Source of the DNA: Polyodon spathula
Lineage: Eukaryota; Chordata; Actinopteri; Acipenseriformes; Polyodontidae
DNA: 64,000 nt
Direction of reading: 5' to 3'
NCBI RefSeq assembly: GCF_017654505.1
Contig: NC_054534.1
Coordinates: forward strand, 41,203,226 to 41,267,225
Of this stretch, positions 11,131 through 23,908 are shown in pieces (within the stretch, counting starts at the first letter, position 1; each line of letters opens with the position of its first letter). Made by a program: the position numbers and the translations under genes. The notes under the pieces are model-generated. The model ran no database searches and was not told where the DNA came from. It was given only the letters and a program-made list of their open reading frames with translations.

Positions 11131-12035
11131 GGTTAATTTATAAACAGTATGGTTAATTTATAAACAGTATGGTTAATTTATAAACAGTATGGTTAATTTA
11201 TTTTTAAGATGGTTAATTTATGAAGAGTATGGTTAACCCTTTGAAGTCCATTTATTCAGTGTTTGTCAGGCACGTCAGGTCCAACTTATTTTCACACGCC
11301 TTGTTTATTTTACACAAGCTGTTTAAAACATATTTTTTCAGAGTAAAACAGGTTTAAAAGACACTGAATCGCAAAAGGGCACTCAGTACTGTATCTCCAG
11401 CCAAGCCCCACCCTTGTTTGCTGTATTTTTAACATACCTCTTTATAGACGTGCATACTGATAAGTCCTCTTCTGATCATTCGTTTTATCACCAAACTCCT
11501 CAATAATGTGAACCAAGTCATTATTTTATTACTATAACATCTCAAAAAGCTCTGCAAATGTCTGTGATATTCTTTGATGGATGCAGAAGCAGCTATCTCC
11601 TTTGTTTATGTCTGTGTTATCTCTGTGGTGCATGGAGCTATCAGATATGCCTTTTTTTCAGCTGCATTCACCTCCTATAGGTCTCACTCGGCCATTGAAA
11701 GGTTTTCTCTGCTTTATCTGTAGAAAAAATGACTAGAGACCTGTGCTTTACTTCTTTTAGACTGGAAAGGAAAAATTGTTATGTCGGACCTGGTACAACA
11801 TAGGACCGCAAAGGGTTAATTTACGAACAAGAAGGTTCATTTATTTGCACAATGGTTAATCTACTAGCAGTATGGTTAATATAATTTTAGGATGGTTCAT
11901 TTACTAACAGTATGGTTATTTTATTTTCATGATGGTTAGTTTATTTAAAATGGTTAATTTACGGACAGTATGGTTAATTTATTTTCAGGATGGTTAATTT
12001 ATTTTCAAGATGGTTATTTTGTAAACAGTATGGTT
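11131..12035. repeat. 20-bp minisatellite, split by a piggyBac MITE
   Basis: Units of the form ggttaatttataaacagtat recur with an exact 20-bp step at 11131, 11151, 11171, 11191, 11211 and 11231. They resume in degenerate form from 11816 to about 12035. Each good unit contains TTAA, the target used by the intervening element at 11237-11815. Confidence 0.88.
11237..11815. mobile_element. Non-autonomous piggyBac element, copy 1
   Basis: Begins ccctttgaagtccatttatt and ends cataggaccgcaaaggg, bounded on both sides by TTAA (11233-11236 and 11816-11819). TTAA duplication with CCCTTT ends is the piggyBac signature. Non-coding. The same family occurs at 48243-48721 and 57179-57776. Confidence 0.88.
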
Positions 12036-12113
12036 GGGCCATTTAATGACACTGTGAAGGATACCCTTAGGATCCTTACTTTCATACAATATAGACGCGT
12101 AAATAAACACATA

Positions 12114-12800
12114 GGGCCTGATCTTCGTATGCATCGCGCAATATGGGGGGAGTGGCTGACAATATGTGTGATCCTGGTATATTTGAAGGTATGCGCCAAG
12201 CACAAAACCAGGTTTGTGACATGCAGAATAAGGATTGTAAAAGGATTGCGTTAACTCCACGCACACTACCATTCCAGCACTGACTACAAACAGGCAACAA
12301 TGGGAAACGTCGGTAGCATGCAGCATTGCCATCGACATGTGGATGTGAATGATGCAAAGCACATCCAGCAACAGCAATCCCGACATAGGCGAAGATATGC
12401 TGAAAGGGTGTACCAGCCCCGGCACACATATGAGGAGCTCAGCAATGAGCAAATCGTGTCCAGGTATCGTCTCAAATCATCTATGCCACATACTGCATGA
12501 TGACCATAACAAACCTGCGCAGTTATGCCTTCTCTGAGAAATTGGTAGTGTCTGTCCGTCTGTATGTGTATCCTAGCTACCAGGACCTTCCAGAAGGTAG
12601 CAGGTGATACAGTCAGCCGTGTCTCGCCACCTCAACCGGTTCATAACCCTGTTGCTGTGACGTGCTGAGGAACATATTCAATTCCCCAGTACCACAGCAA
12701 ACAGTGAGGAGATAATGCAGGGTTGTTATGAGGTCGCTCACCTGCCTTGTGTGGTAGGTGCAATTGACTGCACCCATATTGCTAATTGTACAGAGATTGT
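12114..12800 (+). pseudogene. PIF/Harbinger transposase remnant
   Basis: Upstream DNA starts gggcctgatcttcg, like Harbinger inverted ends. From 12300 a frame MGNVGSMQHC leads to YEELSNEQIVSRYRL, matching the N-terminal helix-turn-helix region of HARBI1-like transposases. After a degraded stretch, coding resumes near 12600 (VSRHLNRFITLLL, then EEHIQFPSTTANS) and reaches GAIDCTHI at about 12760-12785, which holds the first catalytic aspartate of the DDE domain. The similarity then stops, so most of the catalytic core and the other end are missing. Stops and frame changes show it is dead. The family cuts and pastes at 3-bp targets; none can be seen here. Confidence 0.75.
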
Positions 12801-13084
12801 TGATTTATTGAGAAATCATAGTAGGCTACAATTAATATTTTAGGAGAATATTTAAAATTAATTATTATTCTTACAAAAAAATGGCATAACAAAAAAAATC
12901 CATTCCAGCGACACTGACAACCTTTCAAATTGGGCTTAATCATGATGTTCAAATGGGTGAGTAGAATGAATAACATAATGCATTTCTGTATACTGTGTAT
13001 ATAAAAATGCTTGATTGATTTTTACTTTGCAGGTGAATGACCTTGTTACATTTACAAATCAGAGAGTGTGCTACCACAGTAGAC

Positions 13085-14480
13085 TTTGTCACAGCACGAC
13101 TTATATAAAAAAAAAAATCATTCTCTGGAGAAGAAAACGGGTAGATGCAGTGGCGGAGCAATAGCAGGTGCAGCAGGTGCAACTGTGCTCGGGCCCATAC
13201 AGAGGGATTCGAATGTTTCGATTTTTAATTTTTTTTTTTAACAATGATAATATCCTTCTTTATATTTGCAGATCTTACACATTTGTATCACTGTAGTTGC
13301 AGTGCCACTAATTCAGATTGTATCCTCCATCATTTCAAAAGGTGTTGCTATTGTCTTAATTATCCTAACTTTTTTCCCCCGGAGGCTGGTTTGGGGCAAG
13401 TCTTCATGGAAGGTTTTGGGGTACTATTCAGCATAGACATCTGCATTTATATTCTGTGTGCGTGATCCATCCTGTAGTTTAGAAGGAAGCACCGAATAAA
13501 TGACAGCAAATCAACATGCCTGCATTTCTGATTTAAAAATAATAATAAAAAGGTTGAATTCTGTAATAATTTCTGTGATCGCAGGATTGTGGAATCCTGT
13601 TAGGATTGGTGATTAAACCTGTTTGTTTATGATTGAAAAATAGTGTAGTGTTGGATGTAAAGATGTACGCAAAACACAATTAAAGTAGGTGAGTAGAAAA
13701 TGTTCTTATTACGTACTGTTTCATGTATGCTAACATTCTGACAATTAAATACAGTTCAATATTGAACACTTGATTTGGTGTGTTTGATGTTTACAAATAA
13801 GGGTTAAATTAACGTTGGGGGAGGGGGGCCCACAATGGTCCTGCACCGGGGCCCATCATCCTCTTCCTCTGCCACTGGGTTGATGGAAGTTCCACAGACT
13901 GATTAATGTGGAAGGCTGTGATCACCTTGGGGAAGAAAGCAGGGTTTGTACGCAGTAACACCTTGCTACCATCATCTCTAATACACATGCTGGAGCTGTG
14001 CATCGACAGCGCCTGCAGCTCACTGATCTGCTTTGTGGAGGTGATAGCCACGAGGAAGGCTCTCTTTATAGACAGATACTTCAACTCTATGGAGCGTATG
14101 AGCTCAAACAGGGCCTCCGTGAGAGCCTTCAGTACAATATCAAGGCTCCATTTGGGGAGAATAGTCCTCCTAGGAGGGTGCAATCGCCTCGGAGAAACCA
14201 GGTAGCCAGAAAATGCGCGCCCGGGGACATTGAGTCAACGGGGGCATGGCAAGCAGAAATAGCCGCTAGGTAAACCTTCAGGGATGAAGGTGATCTACCA
14301 GTCTCATGCAGATATTGCAGAAACTGTAGAATCCCCCCAAGACCCACCTCTCAGCCACTCAAAGAGAGGGAAAGCCCACACACCCTCTCCCCCACCTCTC
14401 CGTGTCATTGCTATGACCAACAGGCAGATATTGTACGGCTTCTGCTCTCTTCTTGCAGCACTATGAATACACCAGAAGAG
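13085..14480 (-). pseudogene. Second DIRS recombinase remnant, interrupted
   Basis: On the minus strand 14129-14347 encodes LQYLHETGRSPSSLKVYLAA, the recombinase N-terminal region. A frame change leads into 13878-14183 with PKWSLDIVLKAL, TKQISELQALS and NPAFFPKVITAFHINQ. The sequence is clearly homologous to the element at 5068-10358 but divergent, and the catalytic arginine position reads TKQIS instead of AKRVS. Reading resumes beyond the hAT insert with PFSSPEN at about 13120-13140, matching PFSSPEEQ of the first element. The catalytic H-x-x-R and tyrosine region is absent. Confidence 0.8.
13148..13877. mobile_element. Non-autonomous hAT element inside the DIRS remnant
   Basis: Ends cagtggcggagc and, inverted, cagtggcagagg; flanking 8-mers GGTAGATG (13140-13147) and GGTTGATG (13878-13885) differ by one base. 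Both subterminal regions contain a gggcccc-like block. Non-coding. Confidence 0.82.
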
Positions 14481-14734
14481 TCAGCACAGATTTCTCCCCT
14501 GTTACAGTAAGACATACATAATTACAGGAAAGCAATGTCAGAAACAAATAGAAAATTCTTAAGTTATGGGCCCTTTTTTAAGAGACCATTTGTGTTATGA
14601 GGCCACTATTAGACTGTAGAGAAAACAATGGCTGTATTGCAATCATTTGTTATGTTTGTAAGTCATCAGTGGATTAGGGAGTCTGCTAAGCAAGTAACCT
14701 TTCTATATCTTTTGTATTTCTTTGGTTAAGCGCT

Positions 14735-15718
14735 TACATGTGGTCTGCTGTGACACGTATCTATTACGAAGTTCTCCACAGTCTGGAGGAAGATGGGCTA
14801 CTTGATCTCTCCAACAGTCTTCACATTTTCTGTGTTCACTATGTGTTCCTTCCTTGGTTAAAAGCTGACCTTGCCATGTTCATTAGTGACTGGGATAACC
14901 ATCCTTTGCGCACAGAAGGGAATTTAACTCCCAGTCAGTTGTGGATAACGGAGCACATGCAGAATCCCAACACCAACTCCGGAGATGCTTTAGAGGTGTT
15001 GTAAGAGAAATTACCTCACAGGTCATTATAATTTATGTATATTCAAACACTAAAAAGACGCCCTCCCCCCCCCCCCAGTTGGTAAAGATGTTTCTCCAAA
15101 GCAAATGATAGCAGTCTCACCTTTCTCCAGCCCAAGTCTTTAGAGGTCTGTCCAGGCCCAGGCAGGGCAAGCCCTGTCAGCCTTCTCAAGAACTCCACCT
15201 TCTCCAATCTCCAATGGAGCCCTAATCTTGCTGAGTTTGTTAATTTGAGTCAGTAGAAAACAATATCTGTCTGATATATTAAACATGTTACATTATGGAG
15301 ATGATAAAATACATAATTGATATACATAAAACATATAATTGAACATTTTGATATAATTTTAAAAAAATAGTACTTGTAATTGTCATGGAAATTGCTGTTT
15401 AGCAAAGAGACTTTTTCTTCAAATTTAGGTATATTCACAATTTAGCCATATTACATGACCATAGTTAGCCCCCATCAAAACGTCTAACAGAACAGAGTTC
15501 AACAAAACCTAGCCATTTAAAGAAAAATAAACACAACTTTTAGAAATACCTAAATATAGTAGTACATTGTCTTAAGCTGTAACTTATATATTTAAATATG
15601 CCTGTAAAGCACAATTTTGTACTATGTCTTTCAGAATGAGCAATTCTGGGATATTGATTGGGAAACCACTGGATTACCTGATGATGTACACCCTGAGATT
15701 GACCACTAGATTATCAAG
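14735..15718 (+). pseudogene. Integrase-core-derived gene fragment, last exons
   Basis: 14738-15003 encodes SAVTRIYYEVLHSLEEDG, LHIFCVHYVFLPWLKADL and SDWDNHPLRTEGNLTPSQLW. It is preceded by a pyrimidine-rich tract ending AG (14734) and followed by gtaag. A second piece after tctttcag (15634) reads NEQFWDIDWETTGLPDD and stops at 15709. I associate this with the fish and invertebrate gene family that carries an rve-like integrase core and ends in LW plus an acidic tail; I recall it from memory rather than a search. Splice phases do not join perfectly at the obvious donor, and no upstream exon with the catalytic core was found, so a decayed partial copy is most likely. The function of the family is unknown to me. 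Confidence 0.55.
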
Positions 15719-16974
15719 AAATGGAGGAACTGATTCTACTGCCCAGTCTGACTGTTTTGGCAGTGTAGTGAAATAAATCGACAAATGATTTTTTTTTTTT
15801 ACTTTAGTTGTATAAAAGAAACTAATGTTAATACAATCGTATAAGCATTAGATACAAGCAAGCAAAGACGCGCAGGTCACAGCATGCCCTAATGTTTACG
15901 TTTGTATCATAACACAGATGTCCGTGGAGTCAAATCAAAGAATTGACTGATGAGTCAAACAAAAACTTTACATTAAATACTATGAATATATTAGCATTTC
16001 CACCCAAATTTCTTCCAATCAGCGTGGATCCATCTTACTATCACACACCTTCAACACATCTCCTGGTAAGGGGGGAACTCACCCAAATCTATAACATTCT
16101 ATAGTGCATCACATTTAAACATTTTACAGACTATCTTAACCTAATCTGTTAGAAACTGTTTCAAACTAGTCCTTTTTTTTGTGGTGTTGTGCTTTAACAC
16201 TATCTCCACTCCTCCACACATCTTAATTAGACACCTGCTAACTTTGGCTCTCTGCCCAGACGCAAAATATGAAAATACAATTTTAACATAGAAGTAAACA
16301 AACTTCAGAATCAAATACATAATTAATACTTTATGCAGAATGTCATCTCCTAAGCAGGCATTTTTCTCACTATGCTGCATTATCTACAACACTTTAACAT
16401 AGGTGAATGATACTGCCAACTATAGATACACTTGTCACATTAAATCAAAATGTAAGGAATTCTTGAGTTATGTTTATATCAGCTAATAAACTTTATAAAA
16501 ATCTAATTTTGAAAAAAGGTATAACTGGAAGTGGTCCTTTGATTATACCCTCAGAAAAAAAGTTGTATTTTTGGTGGAAATGTATATTTATTAAAACAAA
16601 GAATATTATTTTACTACTGGTGTCTTTTTTTTTTAAATTACAAATATAACTTTTGTTACAAGACTAAAAGGTACAGAAATGAGCCTTGGTATTTTCAGAT
16701 CACACATGTTATTTGGAGAAAAATCAAAATCGAGCCTTTATGAAAAAAAAAGAACATTTATATATTTTGGCAGGAAAATGTGAAGCCATCTGGGAGGCAA
16801 TGAATTGCAATTTAAAAGTTTAAAAAGTGGTTAAGTTGTAAAACAAAATAAACAGTACATACACCTTATTTTAATTGTTCTAGCAACACGTGGGAAAATG
16901 TAACAAAAAAAGATATTTAGTTACTCTTTAAACAACCAGCTATTTAGTACATTATTTTGCAGCACAGCAGAAAC
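15719..16974. other. AT-rich spacer downstream of the HECT-like pseudogene
   Basis: No convincing frame, TIR or repeat is seen apart from short A and T runs. It lies 3' of both flanking gene remnants, which point towards it from opposite sides. Confidence 0.5.
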
Positions 16975-19900
16975 ATTATACTCTATAGAAAGTGTTTCCA
17001 AACGTCATAACATATTTAAATTCATTTTAGGATTTCATGTGCATAGTAGGGAAAGTGATGGTATTTGTGCATGCACTGATGATGGGGAAGCAACTTTGAT
17101 GGGAAGCATTCTCTTCCTGCCAGTCATGGTTAAACCTGATAAGGATGGAAATGTCATTTTTCTCATTTGGTAGGATGGGCTTGTGTGCCTGGCCACTGCA
17201 GCATATCAACATATACAACAAACCTGTGTCCTCTGCCTACTGGAGAAAGTCTTGGAAGTAGTTCAGAACATCCATTTCTAGGCTGTGCCTTATGGTCCCC
17301 TTTTCACTTAAATGGGGAATACAGTTTGTCATTATGAGGTCTGTGTCTGGCTGCCAAAAAAAGACACAAAACTTCGAAGTACTGTATATATGTATACACA
17401 CAATCATACATGTTTGTGTGTGTTTTAAAACAAAAGATTACAAATGTTTATGCACAGGGCCTTAATAGTAATGCCTTTATGGCATTTACTTTGTTGTCTT
17501 CACCTGGGACAAATAATGGACGACAGAGATTCATAGTCTGCTCCATTATCCCAAGAAAATTGAACAGTTGCAAAAACTTTCTTAATTGTTGAAGCACAGG
17601 AGTTAGTCACACAGGAGTTAGTCACACAGTAGCGTGCAGGACAACTGGTCTTAAAGTGAATAAAATACAGTGAAAGGATATAAGAAACAAATGATTTTGA
17701 GAAAATCAATCTCAACAAAATATTACCAATGGAAAAAACAAACTTTAGAATTTTGTCTAGTGAATATGACACCTGTATATCCACAACTCAAAATGTCTAC
17801 AACTAGAAGGGATATGCTGTCTTCTGTCATCAAACCTGCAACATGATGAAGAATACATACATTTCTTAGCAGGTGTTGTGGTTGTACAACTGCACTGCAT
17901 ACACATATACATACATACACGTATACATAACACAATCTGAAACATAGCTATATCATTTGTGTGGCAGATTTCCAAAATGCAGCTAATGAAAGGACATTGC
18001 TTATTCGTAATGGTTATTCATTGCTTATATAATTTATATGAAAAACTGCAAAGGATCAGTAGGTCTTTGAATTTTTTTTTAATTTTTATTGTACTTGTGC
18101 ATTCTATAAAACTTACCTTTGAAATGAGCTGAGAGGACTCCTGAGCTGTGGCATCATCTGAGGAAAGTGTTAGCTTGTCAAGATCTCTATTTGCAAGGTA
18201 AATAAAGCACCATTCACGCATAAAGGTGGATGCTGGACCACCATGAGTCAAGCTACCTACAATTATTTCTCCAGCAGTGCTAAGGTAAATCAAAAACACT
18301 ATTTAGACCAAATTTGTTAAAAAATAATGCACAAGATTACCCAGTGCCTCATTCTGAAATGACACTGGTGCATAATAAGAAAATTACAATAATAAAAATA
18401 GGAAACAAACTAAATATGCACAATTTGTGTTTCAAAATAAGTGTTTAAGTACCTGAAGTAACTGTGGTCCAAGTCATTCAATGGGGTTCTCCCCTTACTT
18501 TTCAAGCCCTGATTCAAAGAAGTGTTTCTCAATTCCAGAAATTATTTCTGCCAAGAAAAAGAAAAGTCATGCTACTTTTAATGTCTTTCAAACAGTGTAA
18601 GTTAAATTAGCTCTGTATTTGGTGTCCCAGACACAGGGTGAGGTTAGCTCTCCAGTGTTCTGAATATATAAAACAAATAGGTAAACTTAGATGAAAATTT
18701 GTTGTATCAATTATATCACTTACATGACAGATTCACATAACACAGGGATCTAGAATTAACATAGAGATCTTACCAGCAAGGAATTACTTTTGCAAGGCTC
18801 CTGTGTCAATTCTTGCTTCCCCCAAAAAAGACCCATGCAGACTGCATTCTGGTGAGGTTTTTTGTGTCTGCCATTGCTGCAAACCTCTTTTAAAAAGGTT
18901 GGACTGTGAAACACAGATAGAAAATGTCTGTGTTACATCCACTTGGTCAGTGAGGCATTGCAAGACATCATGAAGGCTGTCAAAAAAGAAGAAAGAAAAA
19001 AATCCAGTAGTGTAGCTGATGAATAGAAATTGTGGCTCAAATAATTTTATTTTTGTGAACAGTTAAACAACTCACAACAACTTCCCATCTGCCTTTATAT
19101 CTGGGGTTTCCACAATTTTACTTAAGAAAAAACAATGGGAAATAGTATTTTGATTAAAGGGAATTGACAAGGTTTACTATTGCATTTCTATAGACATATA
19201 ACATATCACAAACAACAACCCCAAAGAGTGTATCAAAATATATATATATATATTATATATATATATATATATAGATATATATATATATATAATATATAGA
19301 TCTATTACACACACTTTACTATGTATTAATATGTATTATACATTATACAGATCTCATATAGAAAATCAGCTTAATTAAAACATGTATGCAACATATAATA
19401 CTAATAATAGCTAAATACAATAACTTATATGTTTATTATGCATACAGTGTTTGACTTATCAAAATAAAACTCTTACCTTACTGGCATGCATCTCAAGAAA
19501 GTCTAGGGGGTAGTTCTGGCAAATTGGGCGCTCAACCTCTGTCTATAGTTAATAGACAAAAATGTGATTACAGCATTCATAACAGTTATTGCATAACAGT
19601 TTAGGTTTTGAATTTCAAGTGAGTTTACACAGCCTTGTTGGCTTTTCATTTGAAAGCTAAGTTTTACCTCTTTGTATGGCATTTCCTGGGGGTTCATTGC
19701 CTCTAACATAAAAATGACTTCAGGCTGACAGGCCTGTATAAATATGATCAATTATAATCAATTAACTATGATATTCCATACCACACTATTCAACCTATTA
19801 CTACAAAAACAAGCATACTATAAGTATTGCATACATTTGCATCAGGTAATGTTAAAGAATATTGACTGTTTTTTTCACTTTCCATTTTGTCATCAGAACT

Positions 19901-21407
19901 TATCATTATGCCATCTCTTGATGTGAACTGCCAGGAATTGCAAGGGCATGTTGCATTTTGTGCAAACTGCTTTTGGCATTTTTACAAATTCCTTGGAATT
20001 TAGTAGTAATGACATGGTGTCAATTTCTTCATGTAGAAGAATGATATATAATACAATTTTGCCACCTCAACTTGCAGCTTACAGTAACTTCCCAGTGTAT
20101 CCTTCTGATTCTGGCAGAATAACTACAAGTGACCACTGTCCCCTAAAATATTATCACAGTATATAAATATTAGGTTCTACACATTTAAATTAAAAAAATG
20201 TTGTCATACCATAGAACTGCAAGTTGTATACACTACCTGCAGCTTTATTCAGCAGCCAGCCACCAGACAGAAAATGTTTTTGGGGAATGTTTCACAGAGC
20301 AAGCTTGACAACTACAATCAAAAGAAAAAGCAAAGAAACACAACCACTGGGTAAAAACAGAAGAAAAAAAACTGTTCTTCAAAACCAAGGATGAAGAATA
20401 TTAGTTCTTATCATTGGACAAATATTGAACTTCCCTTTCTTTCTGATATATAATCAGAAAAAACAAGGCCTTCACAGATTAAGACAGAATGACAGTTAGG
20501 TGACAGTTAGATAGCTCTTTGTACTGTTTTACATCACACTCCTTATCAGAGGTTGATATAGTTCAATTCTTCTCTTTCTACATCTTCCCTTCCTTTGCCA
20601 CCGCATACTGTAACTCAGCGTTGACTATATCTTCAGAGTCCCTTTTCCTAGTCCAGGATACGGTCCTTTTTCCTAGTCCAGCCTGTATCCGTTTTAGTTC
20701 TTCTGCTCCTTTTGGTGTTTGGTCTGTGCTTCTTGGGAACAAGTAAAAAGGGATCGTTGACACACTTTGGCACGCTCCTAGCCTTTCCCTTTCAACCCTT
20801 TCTGAAAAAGAGCTGGCAATGACGTATAAGTATATAATGAGAAACATTTCATTAAGGACTGGTGTTGTGTGAATAAAAAAAGGAATGCTGTAAATAAAAG
20901 AAGATTTAAAAAAAAAATCTTTTCCTGATGGACTGAGGGTACCCCTGGTTGTTCCTGTCGCTGTCTGTGTTGCTGTTGCTGACCCTCTACCTGCCCTTGC
21001 CCTTTCCCCTGCCTCTGTCTCTCTCCCTGCCCTTTACCCTGGCCTGTTCTGCAATGCTGCACATGACTTGGAGTCTGCAGCATACTATTTATTGCTGTTA
21101 GTAGGTTTTGAGCAGTATTAATAATATCTGAGAGGTCTACCTGTTAAAAGCATCATAAACATTTGACAAAATTAATACAGAGCTGCACAGTTGCAATCGA
21201 TCACACGAGACAAATAAATTACACTCCAAAACTATATTAACAATATTAACATTGCTTAACTATTGATTATGGTGCACCTACAAAATACAATGTCAGAAAA
21301 AAAGGCGACTCTGTTATGGAAAACATAAGAAACTTTTTTTTAAAAATAAAAAGATTGATATAGAATACGCGAGGCGATGAAACATTCCGCGATGGATCAT
21401 CAGCCAT
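16975..21407 (-). pseudogene. Zinc-finger/HECT-like (G2E3-like fish family) pseudogene
   Basis: A multi-exon gene reads right to left. Pieces in order: start MADDPSRNVSSPRVF at 21407; 20920-21140, beginning VDLSDIINTAQNLL and rich in Q/G/R; about 20575-20800 with YLFPRSTDQTPKGAEELKRI; about 19880-20135 with ESEGYTGK and the zinc-like CTKCNMPLQFLAVHIKRWH; about 19665-19735; 19490-19555 with RPICQNYPLDFLEMHAS before gtaag; 18770-18975 after ttgacag, with LHDVLQCLTDQVDVTQTFSI and FLGEARIDTGALQK; 18445-18560 with GRTPLNDLDHSYF; 18110-18280 with AGEIIVGSLTHGGP; about 17030-17330 ending ISACTNTITFPTMH. The order matches the multicopy fish genes annotated as G2/M-phase E3 ligase-like. Lesions: TAA at 18784-18786, a frame change near 18510, and TAA at 17027-17029 about 15 codons before a second stop. 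Role in ubiquitination is inferred from the family only. Confidence 0.75.
19237..19302. repeat. Imperfect (TA)n microsatellite
   Basis: TA repeats broken by single A or G bases, located in an intron of the HECT-like pseudogene. Confidence 0.9.
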
Positions 21408-21530
21408 GTTTGATCTAAATGGCGATCGATAGTGCCGATAATCATCTAGGATGCCTGTCCTATGCTTTTTTTTTGTAGTTGTTCAGAAAACTGTTGAGCG
21501 CAGAGAGCAAATTTGGAAGTGCCGGCCGAG

Positions 21531-21850
21531 TTTCTTGTGTGTGCAGGGCGGTAGTTGTAAGTTTCGTGTGTGTGCAGGGCAGTAATTCTAAGTTTCGTGT
21601 GTGTGCAGGGCTGTAGTTGTAAGTTTCGTGTGTGTGCAGGGCGGTAGTTGTAAGTTTCGTGTGTGTGCAGGGCAGTAATTCTAAGTTTCGTGTGTGTGCA
21701 GGGCTGTAGTTGTAAGTTTCGTGTGTGTGCAGGGCAGTAGTTGTAAGTTTCGTGTGTGTGCAGGGCAGTAGTTGTAAGTTTCGTGTGTGCGCAGGGCAGT
21801 AGTTGTAAGTTTCGTGTGTGTGCGGGGCGGTAGTTGTAAGTTTTGTGCGT
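21531..21850. repeat. 31-bp tandem array upstream of the HECT-like start
   Basis: About ten units containing gtagttgtaagtttcgtgtg followed by tgtgcagggc repeat with an exact 31-bp step (for example gcagggc at 21543 and 21574). Two unit types occur, gtagttg and gtaattc, in a partly alternating order. Because 31 is not a multiple of three, every frame reads similar threonine/histidine-rich peptides. These are artefacts of the repeat. Confidence 0.9.
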
Positions 21851-21892
21851 GCGCACATAGAACTTTAAATGTGAAGAGGGTCTCGTGCGCAC

Positions 21893-23859
21893 AGAGCAGA
21901 ACTGTAAGTGTAAAATAAAAAAGTGAAGAAAAATCGAGAGGTTGTCTTTTTTTCATTTTACAATTACAAATTGTAGTTCTGCACACAATTTTTGACAGCA
22001 ATTTCACTCCATAGGTGTCGGAATAAAATGAATTGCTGTGCATTTTAAGTAGTGCTTTTATAATGCAAACACATAATTAATCATCGCAATCATTATTAAT
22101 TTTATTTGATGACTTTAGCAAGGGTTATGTCTTTGCTTTATGAAACATAGTGTTGTAGCTACAACTTCCAAGCAGCGAGGGTAAAGCGATCATCACTGTG
22201 GTTTTAGGATTGTAGGTAGAAACATAGTTGAGCTTATTTTGTAATTATCCTTTATCCATAATTAAATTAAGAAACTGAGATGAGGTTTAATGAGGATAAT
22301 TATAACATCAAAGGCAGACTGAGCGCTCAGTAAAAAAAAAACTATGTAGTAAATTAGGTATACAATTTCTTTAAATATAAATTAGTCTCTAGTCGCCCAC
22401 TCAGGGACATTAAAATGTGAGATATACTTATTTAAGTTCAGGATCATATAGAACTCGGATTCCCTTGACAATAATCGACATTCACACAGTGTGTCAGAAA
22501 TATAAGACAATATTTTATTTAAGAATAAAACGGGTGCACAACTAATCTAATATTACAGAAAGGAAAGGCGATTGGCTAGAGATATACTTGAATAGTATAG
22601 TTTGTTCATTTCTTAGTCAAACGATTACAATGACCATACATGGTTAATATACTAATATTAATTATGGCTGATCACACAAAGTGTCTACTTTGCATTAGCA
22701 TTGCCAATACTCATTCATCGATAATTCATTCATCTTCCCATTTAGAACTGAATCTGATGCTCCAGTACCTAATTCAGCAAATTAGTTTTACTGTGTAAAT
22801 TTAGTTTAGACGTGATCTACCAAAGTAATAATATGTTATCACCTCAATTGATTGTATATGCAAATTAACTCAGAAAGGGGGCAATCATCAACTTCTCTGC
22901 ATTTATGAGGCAACTCCTTTGAGTTGCGTGTTTCAACAAACAAAATACATTTTGTACACACTCTAAAACAGGAAGTTATACTCTATTCCTAGATCAATTT
23001 ATCCACTAACTTGATAGCATTAGCTACAATTAATTTCTCGAGTCATAAAATATTTAATATTCGATATGTTGAATACTTATCGGTTTTCAACAAAGATGTC
23101 AATCTTCTTTGGTGATGAACACTACATCTTCTCTCTCTGGATCTGAAGTTGCAACAAAAGAAGATAATACTTTGAAGTACGCACTGTATTGCGTCAGCTC
23201 ACATTAAACAAATAGTTATTTTCAAATGGAGACCAGCTTGTGGATTTCCAGCAGTCTTTCAGCATTATCTTTGAGTTGTTGGCAGTTTTCCAACTGGAAA
23301 CAGTAGTATTGCCCAGACGTAACTCAGTTCAGATAATGCGTTGAATTTGAAAAGTAAAATATTCTGGCATTGCTGCATTTCTTATTTTCTTTTATATTGA
23401 GTGTTGCAAAGAAAAAGCTACTTAGTTGCACTATACAAAACCACACAGGTCCTGCAAATTTAGAACCTCAGGTGCTCAAAATTCTATATAGTAAGTTATG
23501 TATTTAACTAAACAACATTTAATAATGTTGCCTCGTCATATTCCAAGTTGACGTGTGTCACTTTGGTCAGTGCTTTCATCACACATTCTGCACACAAAGG
23601 GTAGGTCTACTGCGGATTTTAGGGTTTAGCTGAAAAGGCAGTCGCCAAATCTCTTACAAACATCTTTTCTGCTTTTTAATATTTTAATATCTTATTGCAC
23701 CATTTCTTGGCACAATCTCTGGCCATTCTATATTTTAATTTCACCCCTGGACCTCATAAACTAAATATACATTTTCGCAAGCAGCACTGAAATGTCATCT
23801 TTTAGGTTTCGGTGCAGCTATCTCCGGAGGGTATCTGATATTGGACTGCCATTCTCTCT

Positions 23860-23908
<49 letters not shown>

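Noticed and set aside
21531..21850. CRISPR-like array
   Set aside because: The units are tandem without unique spacers and the DNA is eukaryotic.
21446..22043. Frames of 120-148 codons with repeated THETYNY-like peptides
   Set aside because: The 31-bp array yields similar peptides in every frame because its unit is not a multiple of three.
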